From: Sulfurovum sp.
GTDB lineage: Bacteria > Campylobacterota > Campylobacteria > Campylobacterales > Sulfurovaceae
NCBI GenBank assembly: GCA_015661535.1
Contig: DQVY01000147.1
Location: forward strand, 1-8,853
Direction: 5' to 3'
Length of the DNA stretch: 8,853 bases
A model generated the notes under the pieces. That model ran no database searches and was not told the origin of the DNA. It was given only the letters and a program-made list of their open reading frames with translations. Made by a program: the position numbers and the translations under genes. Of the stretch, positions 5,245-8,853 are shown one piece after another (position 1 is the stretch's first letter; each line of letters opens with the position of its first letter).

Positions 5245-6513
5245 ATGAACGTATTAATATTAGGTGCTGGCGGTAGAGAATATTCTATTGGTTTGGCATT
5301 ACAAAAAGATGAAAATGTAGAGAAGATCTATTTTGCTCCAGGGAATGGTGCAACAGATATGCTGGGGGAGAATTTAAGTATCTCTGATTTTTCCGAACTG
5401 GCTGACTTTGTAGAAGCAAATGATGTTGATCTGACGATCGTTGGTCCGGAGGGTCCTCTTGTTGAAGGTGTTGTCGATGTGTTCAAAGCCAGAGGCTTAA
5501 CCATTTTTGGTCCTTCAAAAGAGGCTGCACAGTTGGAAGGTTCTAAAATTTTTATGAAGAACTTTTTGGCACGACACAATGTCCCTACTGCAAAATACAT
5601 TGAAACAGATTCACTGCAGGATGCCTATGCATTTATTATGACCCTGGAAGCACCTATTGTGGTAAAGGCTGACGGGCTTTGCGGCGGGAAAGGTGTCATC
5701 ATTGCGCAGAGTCATGATGAAGCAAAAAGAGCTGCAGGTGAAATGCTTTCTGGGAATTCATTTGGTGATGCAGGGACAAGCATTGTAGTAGAAGAATTTT
5801 TGGATGGCTATGAACTCTCTGTCTTTGCTATTTGTGACGGAAAAGACTATGTGGTGCTTCCTGCAGCACAGGACCATAAAAAACTTCTCAACAATGATCA
5901 AGGGCCCAATACCGGAGGTATGGGAGCGTACGCGCCAACCCCGTTGGTGAATGATGAGATTTATGCAAAACTTGATGAACGTGTCATTAAACCGACACTC
6001 AAAGGGATGGAAGAGGAAGGTATGCCTTTTACCGGTGTACTTTTTATTGGTGTCATGGTCGTCAAGGGTGAACCTATTATTCTCGAGTATAACGTACGTT
6101 TTGGAGACCCTGAATGTGAAGAGTTAATGCCTTTGTTAAAATCACCGGCTTCAGAACTGTTTTATAAAGCCGCCACCGGAGATCTTAAGAATGCAGACAT
6201 CACCTTTCATGACAAGTATGCAGTAGGTGTGGTCATGGCAAGCAAAGATTACCCGTATAAAAGCAGTACACCAGCAGAGATCATCATAGATGATATTTAC
6301 CATGAAGAACTCAAAGAGAATGCACATATCTCTTATGCAGGGGTGACGCGTGGGGATGATGGAAAACTCTATGCCAGTGGCGGCAGGGTCTTGGTTTGTG
6401 TAGGGATGGGAGACAGCATTAAAGAGGCACAAAGAAATGCCTACATGCTGGTAGGACAGGTGCATTTTTCAGGTAAACAGTGTCGTACCGATATTGCTTA
6501 TCAGGCACTCTAG
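5245..6513 (+). CDS. purD: Phosphoribosylamine--glycine ligase, GAR synthetase (422 aa)
   Basis: Second step of de novo purine synthesis: it joins 5-phosphoribosylamine and glycine with ATP to give glycinamide ribonucleotide, in the cytoplasm. The length matches the family (about 425 aa). The N-terminal domain begins with the LGAGGREYS loop (6-14), where most bacteria have GGREHA; the His-to-Tyr change at residue 13 seems lineage-typical rather than damaging. The ATP-grasp fold shows VKADGLCGGKGV (140-151), QDHKKLL followed by DQGPNTGGMGAYAP (ending at 231), and EYNVRFGDPE (281-290) with the metal-binding Glu281 and Asn283. The C-terminal domain is complete. It is preceded by a structured leader and the 6S-like RNA rather than by an own clear promoter. 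The RDD gene starts eight bases after its stop, so it probably heads a purD-RDD-lptD transcript. Confidence 0.97.
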   Translation: MNVLILGAGGREYSIGLALQKDENVEKIYFAPGNGATDMLGENLSISDFSELADFVEANDVDLTIVGPEGPLVEGVVDVFKARGLTIFGPSKEAAQLEGSKIFMKNFLARHNVPTAKYIETDSLQDAYAFIMTLEAPIVVKADGLCGGKGVIIAQSHDEAKRAAGEMLSGNSFGDAGTSIVVEEFLDGYELSVFAICDGKDYVVLPAAQDHKKLLNNDQGPNTGGMGAYAPTPLVNDEIYAKLDERVIKPTLKGMEEEGMPFTGVLFIGVMVVKGEPIILEYNVRFGDPECEELMPLLKSPASELFYKAATGDLKNADITFHDKYAVGVVMASKDYPYKSSTPAEIIIDDIYHEELKENAHISYAGVTRGDDGKLYASGGRVLVCVGMGDSIKEAQRNAYMLVGQVHFSGKQCRTDIAYQAL

Positions 6514-6521
6514 GGTGTACC

Positions 6522-6980
6522 ATGTCTGAAGAATCATTCCCGCTTGAGATTGCAAGTAATCAACGAAGGATCACAGCTTTTATGATTGATGATATTGTTA
6601 TTTCTCTGTTCTTTTTTATTATTTTTTATGATCAGTTCTCTGCCGTTTTTTCAAATATCACGGTCATGGATGAGGCAGCATTGCAAAGTATCAATGCCTT
6701 TATCGCACAAAATGTTTTGGTGGTTTTTTTAATTAAAGTGATCTACCATACGGTTTTTGTATGGCAAAATGGAATGACGCTGGGTAAATATGTACTGAAG
6801 ATCAAGGTCATTGACCTGGAAACAGGACAAAACCCCAATCTACAAAAGGCACTGTTACGTGCTACTTTACGGATCGCGAGTGAAGTACTCTTTTATCTTG
6901 GTTTTGTGATGGCTTTTTTTATGCCGTTGAAACAAACACTGCATGACAAACTTTCCGGCTGTGTTGTGGTTGATGCGTAA
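6522..6980 (+). CDS. RDD-family membrane protein (152 aa)
   Basis: Small inner-membrane protein with the RDD domain, a family found widely with mostly unknown roles, sometimes linked to transport or sodium/proton exchange. The family motif is visible: Arg15/Arg16 followed by Asp23 and Asp24 at the entry of helix 1 (about 22-37). Helix 2 falls at about 60-80, followed by the conserved MTLGKYVLKIKVID segment (85-98) with LLRATLRI (111-118). Helix 3 (about 119-135) leads into QTLHDKLSGCVVV (138-150), the typical domain end. The ATG at 6522 has AGGG at 6512-6515, which overlaps the purD stop codon. The upstream GTG at 6480 lies inside purD and would add residues unlike the family. Its 3' end overlaps the lptD start by eight bases. 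Its place between purD and lptD looks conserved in the phylum, but the function is not known. Confidence 0.88.
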   Translation: MSEESFPLEIASNQRRITAFMIDDIVISLFFFIIFYDQFSAVFSNITVMDEAALQSINAFIAQNVLVVFLIKVIYHTVFVWQNGMTLGKYVLKIKVIDLETGQNPNLQKALLRATLRIASEVLFYLGFVMAFFMPLKQTLHDKLSGCVVVDA

Positions 6981-8853
6981 CTCTTTTTTCCTTTTCATTC
7001 TTTTGGCTGTGGGCGTACTGCAAAGTCTCCACGCTGAGGTTACAAGTAAGAAAATTGAAATTACAGCAAAATATATAGATGCTTCAAAAACGGTGATCAA
7101 GGCACGTGAAAATGTCATTGTCTATTATGCAGACGCTGTCATTAAAGCAGACAGTGCCCTGTATGATAAAGAAGAACAACGTTTGGTACTTGATGGCAAT
7201 ATTGAGATGATCGGGTACCAAGGCAGTAAAGAACACAGCAATCATATGGAGATCTATACAGAAAAAAATGAAGTCCATTTTGATGAGCTTTTTCTTGCGA
7301 GCGAGAATGATGTCTGGCTCTTCTCTGATGATGTGGCCAAACAAGAAGGTAACTATACCTTTGGTACTTCGGTACTTTCAAGTTGTGATGTGGAAGATCC
7401 TTTATGGAAAATGGTTTTTTCACGCTCTCATTATGATACCAATGCTTCGTATATGAAGATCTATGATGCCAAAATATATATGTGGGATGTACCTATACTA
7501 TATACACCATATATGGCATTTACCACAGACAATGAAAGAAGTTCCGGTTTTTTATTTCCTGCCATTGGCTATGGTTCCAATGAAGGCATACTGTATGAAC
7601 AGCCGATATTTTGGGCGATCTCTCCGAGTATGGACCTGGAAGTCAACCCCCAAATAAGGACAGCAAGATCTTTGGGACTTTACAGTACCTTTCGTTTTGT
7701 TGACAGTGCCTACTCCTCCGGACAGATACGTGCAGGGTATTTTAAAGATAAACAAAGTTATGCAGACAAGTTTAATTTACCCAACAACAGTCACTATGGG
7801 CTTGAAGTCAATTATGAATCTTCCAAAGTATTTAACAACTATTTACCGGAGGATTTTACAGACGGACTCTACATTAATACGACCTACCTAAATGACATCG
7901 ATTATCTGAATTTACAATCAAGTGCACTCACACATTTTGGATTGACCCCTTTACAAGAGTCCAGAGTGAATTATTTTACCTATAACAATGACTATTACGC
8001 AGGGGTGTATGCAAAATATTTTATTGATACCCGAAAAACAGACAATGATGATACGATGCAGATATTGCCTACGGTACAAATGCACAAATATTTAAAACAC
8101 TTTATCTGGGATAATCTTACCTACAGTACAGACCTAACGATCAACAATTTTGACAGAAAAAAAGGTGCAACACTTCGACAGGCTGAATTTAATGTCCCTC
8201 TAGAATTTACCACCTCCTTTTTTGATGATTTTTTTAATGTATCTTTGGGGGAAGAGCTTTTTTATAGTAAATTCTTTTTTGGTAATGGGGATTTTGTGTA
8301 TGATGATTTTACCTATTACAGCAATCTTCATAAAATAAGAATGTTCAGTGATTTAACAAAGAAATATGATGGTTTTGTACATGTATTGCAGCCTTCCATG
8401 CAATACCTGAGACCCGGAAATCAATATCAATCCCCTGTGGATCAATCACTGTTAAGTGATGAGCAAAAAGCACTCTTTTCGGTAGGCTTGCCTGAAGAGG
8501 TATACAGCCTTTCTTTAAGCCAGTATTTTTATGATGAGGCGATGAATTTAAAATTTTTCCAAAGATTTACACAGTTGTATTACCCTAAACGTATCGTTGA
8601 GTTGGCAGATATGAGTAATGAAATGCAGTATAACTGGAATGGTTGGCGATTTTACAATAACCTGATTTATTCACAGACTTATGATAAAGTCCGTGAATCT
8701 GCTAGTACCGTTTCTCTTTACAAACCGGAATACAGTGTGAGCCTTGGACATGCGTATAAAGAAATATTGCCTGACGTGCCTGCAGCAGTTTCGGCAAATG
8801 ATGTTTATTTCTCTTTTAGCTATACCTACAGTCAAGAGATCAAAGTGAACGGC
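6973..8853 (+). CDS. lptD: LptD, LPS-assembly outer-membrane protein, 3'-truncated (627 codons seen)
   Basis: Outer-membrane protein that, with the lipoprotein LptE, inserts lipopolysaccharide into the outer leaflet. The frame is open from ATG 6973 to the window edge, so the C-terminus is missing (E. coli LptD has 784 aa). Residues 1-21 form a signal peptide, with likely cleavage after SLHA. Residues of about 25-125 form an OstA/LptA-like jellyroll that receives LPS from LptA (repeating strands such as KTVIKARENVIVYY and RLVLDGNIEMIG). The barrel domain begins with the strongly conserved LptD segments: PLWKMVFSRSHYD, then VPILYTPYMAFTTD, ERSSGFLFPAIGYGS and FWAISPSMDLEVNPQIRT. The rest is beta-barrel-like and rich in aromatic residues. 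The start overlaps the RDD stop and has no clear ribosome-binding site, so coupling is likely. Only one cysteine (Cys138) is present in the visible mature part. Confidence 0.93.
   Translation, partial: MRNSFFLFILLAVGVLQSLHAEVTSKKIEITAKYIDASKTVIKARENVIVYYADAVIKADSALYDKEEQRLVLDGNIEMIGYQGSKEHSNHMEIYTEKNEVHFDELFLASENDVWLFSDDVAKQEGNYTFGTSVLSSCDVEDPLWKMVFSRSHYDTNASYMKIYDAKIYMWDVPILYTPYMAFTTDNERSSGFLFPAIGYGSNEGILYEQPIFWAISPSMDLEVNPQIRTARSLGLYSTFRFVDSAYSSGQIRAGYFKDKQSYADKFNLPNNSHYGLEVNYESSKVFNNYLPEDFTDGLYINTTYLNDIDYLNLQSSALTHFGLTPLQESRVNYFTYNNDYYAGVYAKYFIDTRKTDNDDTMQILPTVQMHKYLKHFIWDNLTYSTDLTINNFDRKKGATLRQAEFNVPLEFTTSFFDDFFNVSLGEELFYSKFFFGNGDFVYDDFTYYSNLHKIRMFSDLTKKYDGFVHVLQPSMQYLRPGNQYQSPVDQSLLSDEQKALFSVGLPEEVYSLSLSQYFYDEAMNLKFFQRFTQLYYPKRIVELADMSNEMQYNWNGWRFYNNLIYSQTYDKVRESASTVSLYKPEYSVSLGHAYKEILPDVPAAVSANDVYFSFSYTYSQEIKVNG

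Noticed and set aside
6480..6521. GTG 6480 as the start of the RDD gene
   Set aside because: It lies inside the purD coding region with no ribosome-binding site; ATG 6522 has AGGG at proper distance and gives the usual RDD N-terminus.
7268..7891. Short ORFs on both strands over the lptD region
   Set aside because: They are out-of-frame readings of the long lptD frame, which stays open from 6973 to 8853 with recognisable family motifs.
1..8853. Mobile element, CRISPR array, defence system or biosynthetic cluster
   Set aside because: No transposase, integrase, direct-repeat array, toxin-antitoxin pair or effector-like gene is visible; the genes are housekeeping and in one orientation.

Overview
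This 8.85 kb window looks like ordinary chromosomal DNA from a Campylobacterota (epsilonproteobacterial) species, most likely a Sulfurovum/Sulfurimonas-type organism. The reasons are the AT-rich composition, TATAAT -10 boxes with poor -35 boxes and AT tracts upstream, the protein sequences themselves, and the gene order purD - RDD membrane protein - lptD, which I recall as close to the Helicobacter pylori arrangement (from memory, not checked). Every supported gene is on the + strand. I see no mobile element, CRISPR array, phage gene or tRNA.

Layout. Positions 1-252 are the 3' end of an outer-membrane beta-barrel gene (DUF481-like). A small lipoprotein gene (307-639) follows with its own TATAAT and closes with a strong 13-bp-stem terminator (650-683). 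Next comes a promoter with a striking inverted repeat, driving what appears to be one operon: htpG (754-2616, Hsp90 chaperone), an unrecognised five-helix membrane protein (2620-3258), a FieF-like cation-efflux transporter (3274-4200) and hemD (4200-4847, uroporphyrinogen-III synthase, overlapping the transporter by one base).

The 397-base gap between hemD and purD is not empty. A TATAAT at 4882 is followed by about 185 nt that fold by eye into a long, interrupted rod with a large central bubble. This is the architecture of 6S RNA, the RNA polymerase-binding regulatory RNA, and I call it as a probable ssrS. It is followed, without a visible terminator, by about 130 nt of further stem-loops that run into the purD ribosome-binding site. 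The 6S promoter may therefore also drive purD.

The last block is purD (5245-6513, purine synthesis), an RDD-family membrane protein (6522-6980) and lptD (6973 to the window end, LPS assembly at the outer membrane, truncated by the edge). These genes are tightly packed and probably co-transcribed. Together the window is housekeeping: protein folding, metal export, tetrapyrrole and purine synthesis, and envelope biogenesis. The parts most worth a second look are the structured RNA between hemD and purD, the palindromic htpG promoter, and a FieF-like transporter that lacks one of the family's metal sites.
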